14,649 nucleotides of DNA from Lachnospiraceae bacterium (GTDB lineage: Bacteria > Bacillota > Clostridia > Lachnospirales > Lachnospiraceae), in assembly GCA_014804285.1 (NCBI GenBank), contig JAAVAA010000018.1, positions 1 to 14,649 of the forward strand, given 5' to 3'. The translations under genes were made by a program, and so were the position numbers. A model generated the notes under the pieces. That model made no database searches, was not told where the DNA came from, and worked only from the letters and a program-made list of their open reading frames with translations. Position 1 is the stretch's first letter; each line of letters opens with the position of its first letter. Positions 1 through 7,242 of this stretch are shown here, piece after piece.

Positions 1-42
1 CGTAGCGCCGCATTTTTTGAGAGGTTTGTCAAGAGGTTTTGA
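1..42 (+). CDS. Possible C-terminal tail of an upstream gene (partial)
   Basis: The first frame is open from the window edge to a TGA at 40-42 and reads RSAAFFERFVKRF. A basic, aromatic tail like this would suit the end of a protein, but 13 codons cannot identify it. The second frame is also open from the edge to a TGA at 62-64 (20 codons), so the choice between the two is unsure. I infer that one of them ends a gene co-directional with the TPR gene that follows; I cannot name a product. Confidence 0.25.
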   Translation, partial: RSAAFFERFVKRF

Positions 43-97
43 TAAAAAAGTGGGTGATTTTTGAAATATAGAGTTGGAAAGCCTTATAAAATAAGGG

Positions 98-2143
98 GTG
101 AAGATTCCGAGAAGTTATTGTTATTACCAGGAGGAACAATATTTTGCCGCATGTAAAGTACTTACTGCCATAGAAGAAAAAGTGCCCGGGGAGAACATGA
201 CAGAGTATCTGGAACTGCTTTCAAAAACTTATTGCGGGCAGGCAGAATATGAGAAGGCGCTTCAGGCAATCGAAGATTGGGAACCTTTCATAAGCGGGGA
301 AGAAGTCAAACAGCAGATCACTGCTTCCAAGCTTAAGATTTCCGTTTATCACAGTATGGGAAGAGGTTTTGCGCAGTATTTTAAGGATGCAGTTACAGAA
401 TATGAAAAAATAAAAGATTCGGCAGAACAGGATTCTAATTTTGTCATTGAGATGGCCCATGTTTTTCTGGAAATGGGCGAGTATCAAAAATGTCTTGATC
501 TGGCGGAAATGCTGTTAGAGAGATATCAGGCAACCTACGCCTATGTACTGATGGTGAAAGCTTATGCGAAACTGTGGGATGCAGGCGGTGTGATCCGGTG
601 CGGAATGCAGTGCATTCAGAATTTCCCGGATTATGCCTACCCTTACGAAGAAATGGCAAAAGTATATTACGATACAAACCACAGGGAAGATCTGGAAAAA
701 CTGCTTAAACAGGCGGCGGAAAACAAGGTGGAAAGCATTTATCTTGATGCCTGTATTTATCATGGAGAAGAAGTGCCCAAGGACTATCCGATCAATGAGA
801 AACTCAGTGAGTTCGACGTTCATTATTTCACCAAGGTATCGGAATCAGGAAAGCGGAAATTCTATCGGAACGGGTATCCGATAATCACAAATTATCTTCG
901 GATGTATCCTTGTAATGTTATATTGAATAAGCGGGGACTGTTCAGTATGGCGGCAAAAGAAACAGAGGCAGCCATGAAGGATTTTCAAAAGATCTTGGAG
1001 CGGGATCCGGCGGATGCTTTTGCCCACAATAATATCGGCTGTCTATATAAATATGCAGGAGAATATGAGAAAGCGCTTCCCTTTTTTAAGAGAGCCATTT
1101 ACTATATGTATCGGGAAAACAGGAGGGAACCATCTGCTATTCATTACGGGAATCTTGCTCATACTTATGAACTGATGGGTGAATATAGGCTTGCTGCAGA
1201 GACTTACCGCCTGATATATGATGAATTTAATCAAAATAACGAGACAGTCAGAGATCTGTCGGCTGACTATGCGCGGTCAGGACAAATAGAGCTGGCAGAG
1301 AATGTGATCAGGGATTTCCGTTGTGAGAAGGAACAGAAGGAGTCTCTATATTACAGGGCGTATCTGTACGCGGATATGCGGGAGCAGGCAGAGGGATGCA
1401 TCAATAATTTGAAATCCTTCTTGCTTACAATAGGCTATACCAGCAGATATAATCATATGGCAGCCTGGTCTCTTCTTTTAAAGGGACAACAGACTGAGGC
1501 AGTTCAGAATATGGAACGTGCAGTTAAGAATTTTGGCAATATTTTTGGCAGAAAAAAAGAAAAGCTTGATGTGCTTATGAACAAAATCTTCTTTTTGACC
1601 TTTGGCGGTGAAAAGATTACTGCAGGCGGTCTGCCCGCCAAGGAGGAAAAGGAAGACGGGAAAACAGGCAGTTTGACGGCCTTATTAGGAAAGGTATTTG
1701 GCGGCAGTAAAAGGAAGGATCAGGGAAGTGATTCGTCAGGAACAAATGAAGCCTCAAGGGAGATGAACAAGGCAGTCCGCGATCTGGCTGTGACCGTGGA
1801 ACAGCTAAGTCAGGGAAACCCGGTGCAGGGAGAGGATCCCGGACTGATTGCCACGGAGGAATTTTTTTACAAGGAGCGATACGCTAAGTTTGCCGAGTTT
1901 CTTCTTGCCCTATATGGCAAAGGTAATGAGGCAGGAGAAGAAGCACTGAAAGCCATGGAGAAAAGTCCAAGGTGCCGATTATGTAATCAGGCTTCTTGTA
2001 TGCGTCTTGTCATAGCCAGAGCGCTGCTTTTGGAGCAGCAGGATCAGAGACAGGAAGCAGAGAAATTGTATCGGGAACTGCTTAAGGATCAGCCTTATAA
2101 TCTGTATGCAAAGGTAAAGCTGCGGGAGCTTGAAACAAAGTGA
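98..2143 (+). CDS. Large cytoplasmic TPR-repeat protein
   Basis: A 681-residue protein made almost wholly of helical TPR-like repeats. The clearest are near residues 307-335 (AHNNIGCLYKYAGEYEKAL) and 348-380 (YGNLAHTYELMGEYRLAAE), with weaker ones at about 35-62, 115-145 and 640-678. I see no signal peptide and no membrane segment. A charged, Gly/Ser/Lys-rich linker at about residues 505-555 separates the main array from a C-terminal helical part that holds a C626-x2-C629-x4-C634 cluster. TPR arrays are protein-binding scaffolds; no catalytic function can be read. The GTG start is forced by an in-frame TAA at 92-94, but the AAGGGG at 92-97 directly abuts it, which is poor spacing. Similar long TPR proteins of Lachnospiraceae, as I remember them, often sit beside J-domain/Hsp70-like genes and some begin with a J domain. 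This one has none, so an N-terminal truncation is possible. Next ATG in frame is Met34. Confidence 0.8.
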   Translation: MKIPRSYCYYQEEQYFAACKVLTAIEEKVPGENMTEYLELLSKTYCGQAEYEKALQAIEDWEPFISGEEVKQQITASKLKISVYHSMGRGFAQYFKDAVTEYEKIKDSAEQDSNFVIEMAHVFLEMGEYQKCLDLAEMLLERYQATYAYVLMVKAYAKLWDAGGVIRCGMQCIQNFPDYAYPYEEMAKVYYDTNHREDLEKLLKQAAENKVESIYLDACIYHGEEVPKDYPINEKLSEFDVHYFTKVSESGKRKFYRNGYPIITNYLRMYPCNVILNKRGLFSMAAKETEAAMKDFQKILERDPADAFAHNNIGCLYKYAGEYEKALPFFKRAIYYMYRENRREPSAIHYGNLAHTYELMGEYRLAAETYRLIYDEFNQNNETVRDLSADYARSGQIELAENVIRDFRCEKEQKESLYYRAYLYADMREQAEGCINNLKSFLLTIGYTSRYNHMAAWSLLLKGQQTEAVQNMERAVKNFGNIFGRKKEKLDVLMNKIFFLTFGGEKITAGGLPAKEEKEDGKTGSLTALLGKVFGGSKRKDQGSDSSGTNEASREMNKAVRDLAVTVEQLSQGNPVQGEDPGLIATEEFFYKERYAKFAEFLLALYGKGNEAGEEALKAMEKSPRCRLCNQASCMRLVIARALLLEQQDQRQEAEKLYRELLKDQPYNLYAKVKLRELETK

Positions 2144-2159
2144 TATTTTAAAGACACAG

Positions 2160-2193
2160 CTCTTTGCTACAAATTATTTGTATTCTACAAGAG
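2160..2193. terminator. Weak hairpin between convergent genes
   Basis: An AT-rich stem-loop lies in the 41-base gap between two converging stop codons and runs into the end of the AraC gene. The inner stem is TACAAA (2168-2173), loop TTA, TTTGTA (2177-2182); the outer stem is CTCTT (2160-2164) with AAGAG (2189-2193), offset by unequal internal loops. It lacks a GC-rich stem and a clean T run, so it would be at best a weak bidirectional terminator. Confidence 0.3.
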
Positions 2194-3039
2194 TGAAGAT
2201 TTACGAAACTGCCCCGGGCTGATACCGACCCGGGAACTGAAAGCATTGATAAAGCTTGCAGTAGAGCTGTAGCCCAGGGAGGCAGCAATGTCGGATATCG
2301 TTCTATTCGTAGAACGGAGAATTGTTTTAGCCAGATTGATCTTTAAGCGGGACAGATATTCCATGGGCGGGCATCCGGTTTCCTTGCGGAACTGGTGGGA
2401 TAAATAGCTTGGACTGATGTTCACATGACCTGCCAGATCATTTAAAGATATGGGTTCCCGGATATTGATTTTCATATAATTGATCACCTCGGCAATGGTA
2501 TCGGATATTGCAGAGGGAGCTGTTGTGGTTACATAGTTAAAAGCCTGTATCTGACAAAGAGTGTCATATACAGTGCAGGATAGGTCAATGTCGGTGGGAA
2601 GCCTGTCTTTTGACAGAACATCAAAAAGACCAGAGAGTTTTTCTTTGATGGCAAGATGGTTAGTAAGCTTAAATACCGGTTTCTGGTTTTGGGAAATCAA
2701 ATGATTGGTTATGGTAATGGCGGTAGGTCCGTTATAATGAAAAAATAAAAATTCACAGGAAGAATTGCAGTAATAGCTGTGGGGCTGATAACAATCAAGC
2801 AAAACAATATCACCTGCTGCGGCAAGATGTAATTGGTTGTGATACCGGATATTAAGTTCACCGGAAATCATGTAAATGAAAAGTGGGGAAGTATTACCTT
2901 CCCGGACAATCTTATAAGACGCATCGCAGTAAAAATGGCCGCATAATAGCATGTATATATAATATTCACAAAACATTTCTGAAGGCGAAAAGAAATAATA
3001 AACAGATTCGTTAGTGGTTCCTTTTTCGTAGCATTTCAT
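2185..3039 (-). CDS. AraC-family transcriptional regulator (cupin sensor + AraC HTH)
   Basis: A 284-residue regulator. Residues about 35-125 look like the cupin sensor of sugar-responsive AraC proteins: a run of beta strands with GELNIRYHNQ, AAGDIVLLD and QPHSYY. The last 100 residues are a standard AraC DNA-binding domain: first HTH at about 196-217 (ISLNDLAGHVNISPSYLS), linker helix, second HTH from about 247 (TISDIAASLGYSSTASF) ending in the family signature GISPGQFRK. The ATG at 3037-3039 has AAGGGGA about 8 bases upstream on the minus strand. It is transcribed divergently from the ROK-epimerase-GRE operon, which is the usual position for a dedicated activator, so I infer that it senses the substrate or an intermediate of that pathway. 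It has its own strong promoter. The family call is firm; ligand and target are inference. Confidence 0.93.
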   Translation of the reverse strand: MKCYEKGTTNESVYYFFSPSEMFCEYYIYMLLCGHFYCDASYKIVREGNTSPLFIYMISGELNIRYHNQLHLAAAGDIVLLDCYQPHSYYCNSSCEFLFFHYNGPTAITITNHLISQNQKPVFKLTNHLAIKEKLSGLFDVLSKDRLPTDIDLSCTVYDTLCQIQAFNYVTTTAPSAISDTIAEVINYMKINIREPISLNDLAGHVNISPSYLSHQFRKETGCPPMEYLSRLKINLAKTILRSTNRTISDIAASLGYSSTASFINAFSSRVGISPGQFRKSSLL

Positions 3040-3062
3040 AATTTTATCCCCTTATACGTTTT

Positions 3063-3091
3063 ATGATATTTCGTTGTTGTGACAATGTCAA
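3063..3091 (-). promoter_or_regulatory. Sigma-A type promoter of the araC-like gene
   Basis: Read on the minus strand, a perfect TTGACA (3091 to 3086) is followed after exactly 17 bases by TATCAT (3068 to 3063), a 5/6 match to TATAAT. Transcription would start near 3056, giving a leader of under 20 bases before the ATG at 3039 that still contains the Shine-Dalgarno site. Confidence 0.75.
3080..3090. promoter_or_regulatory. Palindrome TGACAATGTCA over the araC -35 box
   Basis: A perfect odd palindrome, TGACA-A-TGTCA, includes most of the -35 hexamer of the divergent regulator promoter. TTGTTG lies to its left and ACAA to its right, so a longer imperfect dyad is possible. Its position suits an operator for repression or autoregulation. 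Which protein binds it is unknown; AraC proteins more often use direct repeats. Confidence 0.45.
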
Positions 3092-3132
3092 CAAAAAAGC
3101 AGTTTGAATAAACTTTTCGACAGGTACGAGTA

Positions 3133-3161
3133 ATGAACTCCGGCGTAGGAAGTGCTAAGAT
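3133..3161 (+). promoter_or_regulatory. Weak candidate promoter for the sugar kinase/GRE operon
   Basis: An extended -10 of the form TGC-TAAGAT lies at 3153-3161, with only a poor -35 (ATGAAC, 3133-3138) 17 bases upstream. A start near 3168 would leave a leader of about 40 bases. The weak -35 is what one expects of a promoter needing an activator such as the adjacent AraC protein, but the match is low and other positions in 3095-3165 could serve. Confidence 0.3.
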
Positions 3162-3208
3162 AGGGGTATCAGATCGACGAAAGTCATTTAGGAAAGGGGT
3201 GTAAAGGG

Positions 3209-4192
3209 ATGCATCACTTAGGACTTGATGTGGGTGGAACCAATCTGGCAGCAGGGGTGGTGGATGAGGAATATAACATTATTTCGAAATTATCTATTCC
3301 CGTCGGAGAGAACCGGACAATAGAAGAAATAACGAATGATATGGTTTGGATATCGAAAGAAGTAATAAAAAAGGCAGGCCTTAGCATGGATGACATCCCT
3401 TCATGGGGAATCGGAATGCCAAGCTATGTGAATCCGAATACCGGATTGTTAGTACATGCAAACTGCTTTGGCTGGAAAAATGTACCGATTTTCCGATATT
3501 TGGAAAACAGACTGCCTGTGAAGCTTTTTATTGAAAATGACGCCAATTGCGCCGCTTTGGGAGAGATGCTTGCCGGAGCAGCAAGGGATGATGACAACGC
3601 TATTATGTTAACGCTGGGTACAGGAATGGGCGGCGGCATAATTATCGACAGAAAAATTTATTGCGGTGCAGACCAAATGGGGGCGGAGCTGGGGCATGTC
3701 AAGCTTGTTTATAATGGAGTACCATGTACCTGTGGTCAGAAAGGGTGTGCGGAAGCATATTGCTCTGCAACTGCATTGATCCGGCAAATGAAGGAAGCTG
3801 TAAAGAAAAACCCGGAGTCTGTAATATGGGAATTATGCGAAGGAAACCCGGATGCATTGGAAGGGAAGAATCTGTTCGATGCAGTGAAGCTGGCAGATAC
3901 TACAGCGGAGCAGGTGTTGGAACAATATGTAGAGTATCTCAGTTGTGCAATATCTACTTATATTGTTCTGTTTCGCCCGGATAAGATTATTCTTGGAGGC
4001 GGAATTGCTGAGGCGGGAGAATTGCTGCTTAAGCCATTGCGGGAACGTATTGTGCCAAACACCTTTGCGGGAAACGAGATTGGCGTGCCGAATATTGTAG
4101 CAGCAAAGCTTGGAAATGATGCAGGGATCATTGGAGCAGCATTTTTGGATACATATGGAACTGTAAGAAGGAGGAAAAGTGATGGAAGATAA
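3209..4192 (+). CDS. ROK-family sugar kinase
   Basis: A 327-residue ROK kinase, expected to phosphorylate a hexose, hexosamine or similar sugar with ATP, most often at O6. Motifs in order: the N-terminal ATP-phosphate loop LDVGGTN (D7, G9, G10, T11); ENDANC with the likely catalytic base D111; GTGMGGGIII; ELGH (E160, H163), the ROK sugar-contact segment; and the structural zinc site H163 with C173-x-C175-G-x2-G-C180. All key residues are intact and the length is normal. The ATG has AAAGGGG at 3193-3199, spacing 9. It opens the operon and overlaps the epimerase gene by 11 bases. Sequence alone cannot separate glucokinase, ManNAc kinase (NanK) or allose/fructose kinase; the NanE-like neighbour makes a NanK-type role attractive, but the GRE context suggests another sugar. 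Confidence 0.92.
   Translation: MHHLGLDVGGTNLAAGVVDEEYNIISKLSIPVGENRTIEEITNDMVWISKEVIKKAGLSMDDIPSWGIGMPSYVNPNTGLLVHANCFGWKNVPIFRYLENRLPVKLFIENDANCAALGEMLAGAARDDDNAIMLTLGTGMGGGIIIDRKIYCGADQMGAELGHVKLVYNGVPCTCGQKGCAEAYCSATALIRQMKEAVKKNPESVIWELCEGNPDALEGKNLFDAVKLADTTAEQVLEQYVEYLSCAISTYIVLFRPDKIILGGGIAEAGELLLKPLRERIVPNTFAGNEIGVPNIVAAKLGNDAGIIGAAFLDTYGTVRRRKSDGR
4168..4174 (+). promoter_or_regulatory. Ribosome binding site deciding the epimerase start
   Basis: AAGGAGG lies 7 bases before the ATG at 4182 and 4 bases before the in-frame GTG at 4179. The ATG has the better spacing, so I start the gene there. The site is inside the end of the kinase gene, which implies translational coupling. Confidence 0.7.
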
Positions 4193-4922
4193 GAAGAAAG
4201 CGATATTGGAATCAATGAAAGGAGGGCTTATTGTGTCCTGCCAGGTGCAGCACGATGATCCTGTTTATTCTATGGATTTTGTAGTAAAGATGGCAAAAGC
4301 GGCACAGTGGGGCGGCGCAGTGGGGATCAGGGCAAATTCCCCGGATCAGATCAGTGAAATCCGAAAGAATGTAGAGCTTCCGATTATTGGGCTCTATAAG
4401 ATCTGGCATGATGACACGGACGTGTTTATTACCCCCACATTGGAGGCAGCAAAACAGGTTTGGGAAGCAGGGGCTGAGATTATTGCGCTTGATTGTACAG
4501 CCCAGGTCAACCATGAAGGAAGGCCGGCATACGAATTACTTCCAATCGTAAAGAAGGAAATTCCGGAGGCTGTTATCTTTGCAGATGTTTCTAACTATGA
4601 AGAAGCAAAAAGGGCAGTAGAGCTGGGAGCAGATATTGTGGGCCCAACATTATATGGCTATACAGCAGAAACAAAGGATATCGAGCAGCCCGACTTAAGG
4701 GAGTTTGCAAGGATGTGTAGGGATTTTGGCGATGAGGTATGCATGATTATGGAAGGGCATGTTTACACGCCGGAGGATGCAATGAAATGTATTTACTTAG
4801 GCGCTCATTCCGTAGTAGTAGGAAGTGCGATCACAAGACCTCACCTGATCACGAAGCGGTTTGTTGACCTGCTTTCCGGATATCAGTCTAATTGGCGTGA
4901 CGCAGAAAGAAGTAAGCATTAG
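4182..4922 (+). CDS. NanE-like sugar-6-phosphate 2-epimerase (divergent)
   Basis: A 246-residue TIM-barrel protein of the N-acetylmannosamine-6-phosphate 2-epimerase family. Family marks: KGGLIVSCQ at the N-terminus, GAVGIRAN (R50), GLYK with K73 and TDVFITPT, ADVSNYEEA, GADIVGPTLYGYT, MEG with E191, and a C-terminal VVVGSAITRP phosphate-binding turn. K73 and E191 match the catalytic Lys and Glu I recall for C. perfringens NanE (Lys66, Glu180), so C2 epimerisation by proton transfer is plausible. Two segments look unlike canonical NanE: after the Lys the usual K-R/K-D-Y reads KIWH, and the DAT-x3-RP loop reads DCTAQVNHEGRP (from D104). I infer an altered substrate, perhaps a non-acetylated hexose phosphate. 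Ordinary sialic acid use is less likely because no lyase or sialic transporter is present. It overlaps the kinase by 11 bases and is followed 19 bases later by the GRE. Confidence 0.85.
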   Translation: MEDKKKAILESMKGGLIVSCQVQHDDPVYSMDFVVKMAKAAQWGGAVGIRANSPDQISEIRKNVELPIIGLYKIWHDDTDVFITPTLEAAKQVWEAGAEIIALDCTAQVNHEGRPAYELLPIVKKEIPEAVIFADVSNYEEAKRAVELGADIVGPTLYGYTAETKDIEQPDLREFARMCRDFGDEVCMIMEGHVYTPEDAMKCIYLGAHSVVVGSAITRPHLITKRFVDLLSGYQSNWRDAERSKH

Positions 4923-4941
4923 CAGGAAGAAGGGATAGATC

Positions 4942-7242
4942 GTGGCAAAATATAATGTTGAAGTGGTTCAGAACGCTGAGGTAAGTAAAAAAATACCGTG
5001 TGAAAAGCCGCTGACGGAACAGCTTGAAATTATGGAGTTATATACGGAAACATTCAGGAATAATTTGAGCTCTTCAAAAGAAAAGCGGGAAGTTGAGTGC
5101 CTGAAGGTGTTATATCCCCGAATGTTCCGCTCTATAGAGAAAGAGGATTTGTTTGCAGGCAGGCTAGACTTTCTGCCAATAGGATTTGGTACGGTTACTT
5201 CGGTAGGCGGTGTCGGGCATTATTGTGTTTTTGCCAAGCTTCGTGTTTTACAAAAGCAGCTTGGGAAGGAGTATAATGAGAGAATAGAGGCGCTCTATCA
5301 GTTCTGGCTGGGGTATGACTTGAAAACCGATTATTGTCAAAAAATTTTGACGGATCATTCGGTAGGACCATTTATTGATGTTGAATATCCTTTGATTGTT
5401 ACAGCCAGATTGTCAGGAATGATGTTGGATTATACCAAACTTCTGGACAATGGCATAGAGGGGCTTGAAAAGATTATTAAAAACCGCCTTTCCCGGGATG
5501 AGGAAAATGAATTTTTAAGAGCCAGCCTGGAATGCCTGAAAATATATACGGATAGCGCGGTTTATCTGGCAAATATGGCCAGGGAGCAGAGCAAGGCGGC
5601 TGATATTACTCCAAAGCGTTGTCAGGAGCTTCTTGATATGTCGGATGCCTGCCAGAGAATAAGCAGGAATAAGCCGGAGACCTTTTTAGAAGCATTACAG
5701 GCGTTATGGTTGTATGCACTTCTGGCGGGAGTTATAAATTACGGCCGTTTGGATGAAATCCTGGGACCATATCTGTCGAAAGATTTGGACGAAGGAAGGA
5801 TCACACAGGACGATGCCTTTCGGTATGTTAAATCTTTATGGACTATGATTGAAAACCGAAGAACCACAGTAAACGGGCGTGTGATCGTTGGCGGCAGGGG
5901 AAGGAAAAATCCGGAAGCCGCGGATCGTTTTATGAAAATTGCATTAAAGGTTGCCGGAAGCTGCCGGTATGTAGAACCGCAGTTTACGCTCCGGGTGGAT
6001 GAAAATACGCCGGAGGAAATATGGGATGAGGCACTGGATATTCTTGGAAAAGGAGCCACTTATCCGACAATATATAACGATGTTGTGAATGTGCCTGCGG
6101 TTGCATATGGTATGCGTGTGGATGAAGAAACGGCAGCAAGATATGTCCCTTTCGGCTGTACTGAATTTGTTTTGTGGGGACAGAGTACGGGCACACCGAA
6201 CGTATGCATCAACCTGTTAAAAATACTGACAGTCTATATGAATGAGGGCGTTGACCCGATGGATGGTCAATATAAGCTGGATTCTGTTTTGCCCAGGAGG
6301 CTGGAGGATATCCGTTCTTTCAAGGAATTCTACGATGGATATAAGGAACTTCTGGATTACTATATGGATTTGTCCATCAATGCACAGTACCGGTCTTATG
6401 AAATCATGAATGAACATGTCAGCTTTTTGTTTGACAGTATTTTAATGGATGATTGTATTGAAAGAGGGAAAGCACTGCTGGATGGAGGGGTACGTTATCT
6501 GGGCGGAACCTGTGAAACTTATGGGAATATCAATGCTTCCGATTCGCTTTATGCGATCAACAAGTTAGTCTTTGAAGGTAAAAAGTATAGTCTCCGAGAA
6601 TTGGAAACAGCGATCCTAAATAATTTTGAAGGATACGAAGATGTCCGCAAAGACTGCCTGGCCTGCGATAAATATGGCAATGACCTGGAAGAGGTCGATG
6701 AACTGGCAAATGACTTGTATGAATTTGTGGCGAAGGGGATCCGCGACCGTGGAATTGCTGCCGGAATGCAGTATTACCTGATTGTGATCAGCAATAATTC
6801 TTTAAACACTGAATGGGGGCTCAGAACAGCTGCATCGGCAGACGGCAGATTAAGCGCCATGTATATGAATCCTGCCAACAATCCTCAGGGCGGTGCGGAT
6901 AAGAGCGGACCTACGGCAATGTTGAATTCTTTAAGTAAGTTTAATGCAAAGTACCATGCAGGATCGGTTCAGAATATTAAGTTCTCCACAAGTATGTTTC
7001 GGGATAACAGGGCACTGATCAAAGCGCTTTTTAAGACATATTTCAAAAAGGGAGGGTGTCATCTGATGGTAACGGTAGTAGACAGCAGAGCACTGGAAGA
7101 CGCCATGGAACATCCGGAAAATTATCCTAACCTGATTGTGCGTGTTGCCGGTTATTCAGCAGTATTTGTTGACTTGCCGGACAGTGTACAGCAGGAGCTG
7201 CTTAGCAGGACACTTTATGATGAAGGTAAATGCAGACGATGA
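4942..7242 (+). CDS. Glycyl radical enzyme, pyruvate formate-lyase superfamily, dehydratase/lyase type
   Basis: A 766-residue glycyl radical enzyme. The radical-bearing Gly737 is in RVAGYSA near the C-terminus, and the thiyl-radical Cys406 is in GCTEF with Glu408 two residues on. Cys-x-Glu is typical of GRE dehydratases and C-X lyases (glycerol dehydratase, choline lyase); formate-lyases have Cys-Cys instead, so pyruvate formate-lyase activity is unlikely. Family size is normal and no truncation is seen. The chemistry is expected to be radical elimination or ring opening on a polyol or sugar derivative in the anoxic cytoplasm. The GTG start has AAGGGA 6 bases upstream (4930-4935). It lies between a sugar-phosphate epimerase and its own activase, which points to a sugar phosphate as substrate. 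E. coli YbiW and PflD, reported to cleave 1,5-anhydrohexitol 6-phosphates, are the nearest precedent I recall; I cannot place it in a subfamily without a tree. Confidence 0.95.
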   Translation: MAKYNVEVVQNAEVSKKIPCEKPLTEQLEIMELYTETFRNNLSSSKEKREVECLKVLYPRMFRSIEKEDLFAGRLDFLPIGFGTVTSVGGVGHYCVFAKLRVLQKQLGKEYNERIEALYQFWLGYDLKTDYCQKILTDHSVGPFIDVEYPLIVTARLSGMMLDYTKLLDNGIEGLEKIIKNRLSRDEENEFLRASLECLKIYTDSAVYLANMAREQSKAADITPKRCQELLDMSDACQRISRNKPETFLEALQALWLYALLAGVINYGRLDEILGPYLSKDLDEGRITQDDAFRYVKSLWTMIENRRTTVNGRVIVGGRGRKNPEAADRFMKIALKVAGSCRYVEPQFTLRVDENTPEEIWDEALDILGKGATYPTIYNDVVNVPAVAYGMRVDEETAARYVPFGCTEFVLWGQSTGTPNVCINLLKILTVYMNEGVDPMDGQYKLDSVLPRRLEDIRSFKEFYDGYKELLDYYMDLSINAQYRSYEIMNEHVSFLFDSILMDDCIERGKALLDGGVRYLGGTCETYGNINASDSLYAINKLVFEGKKYSLRELETAILNNFEGYEDVRKDCLACDKYGNDLEEVDELANDLYEFVAKGIRDRGIAAGMQYYLIVISNNSLNTEWGLRTAASADGRLSAMYMNPANNPQGGADKSGPTAMLNSLSKFNAKYHAGSVQNIKFSTSMFRDNRALIKALFKTYFKKGGCHLMVTVVDSRALEDAMEHPENYPNLIVRVAGYSAVFVDLPDSVQQELLSRTLYDEGKCRR

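Noticed and set aside
3051..3068. Possible cre (catabolite repression) site near TATACGTTTTATGA
   Set aside because: It matches the central CG and little else of the cre consensus. Not strong enough to call.
4182..4922. Plain sialic acid/ManNAc catabolism (NanE with NanK-like ROK kinase)
   Set aside because: No NanA lyase, deacetylase, deaminase or sialic transporter is present, the epimerase loops differ from canonical NanE, and a GRE has no role in that pathway. I keep it only as a family label.
4942..7242. Pyruvate formate-lyase (PflB/TdcE)
   Set aside because: The active site is GCTE and not the Cys-Cys pair of formate-lyases, and the context is sugar-phosphate enzymes.
4942..7242. Direct assignment as a 1,5-anhydroglucitol-6-phosphate lyase like YbiW/PflD
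   Set aside because: I cannot align the proteins here, no aldolase or glycerol-type dehydrogenase is nearby, and the 2-epimerase cannot act on an anhydrohexitol by its known mechanism. It stays a working analogy only.
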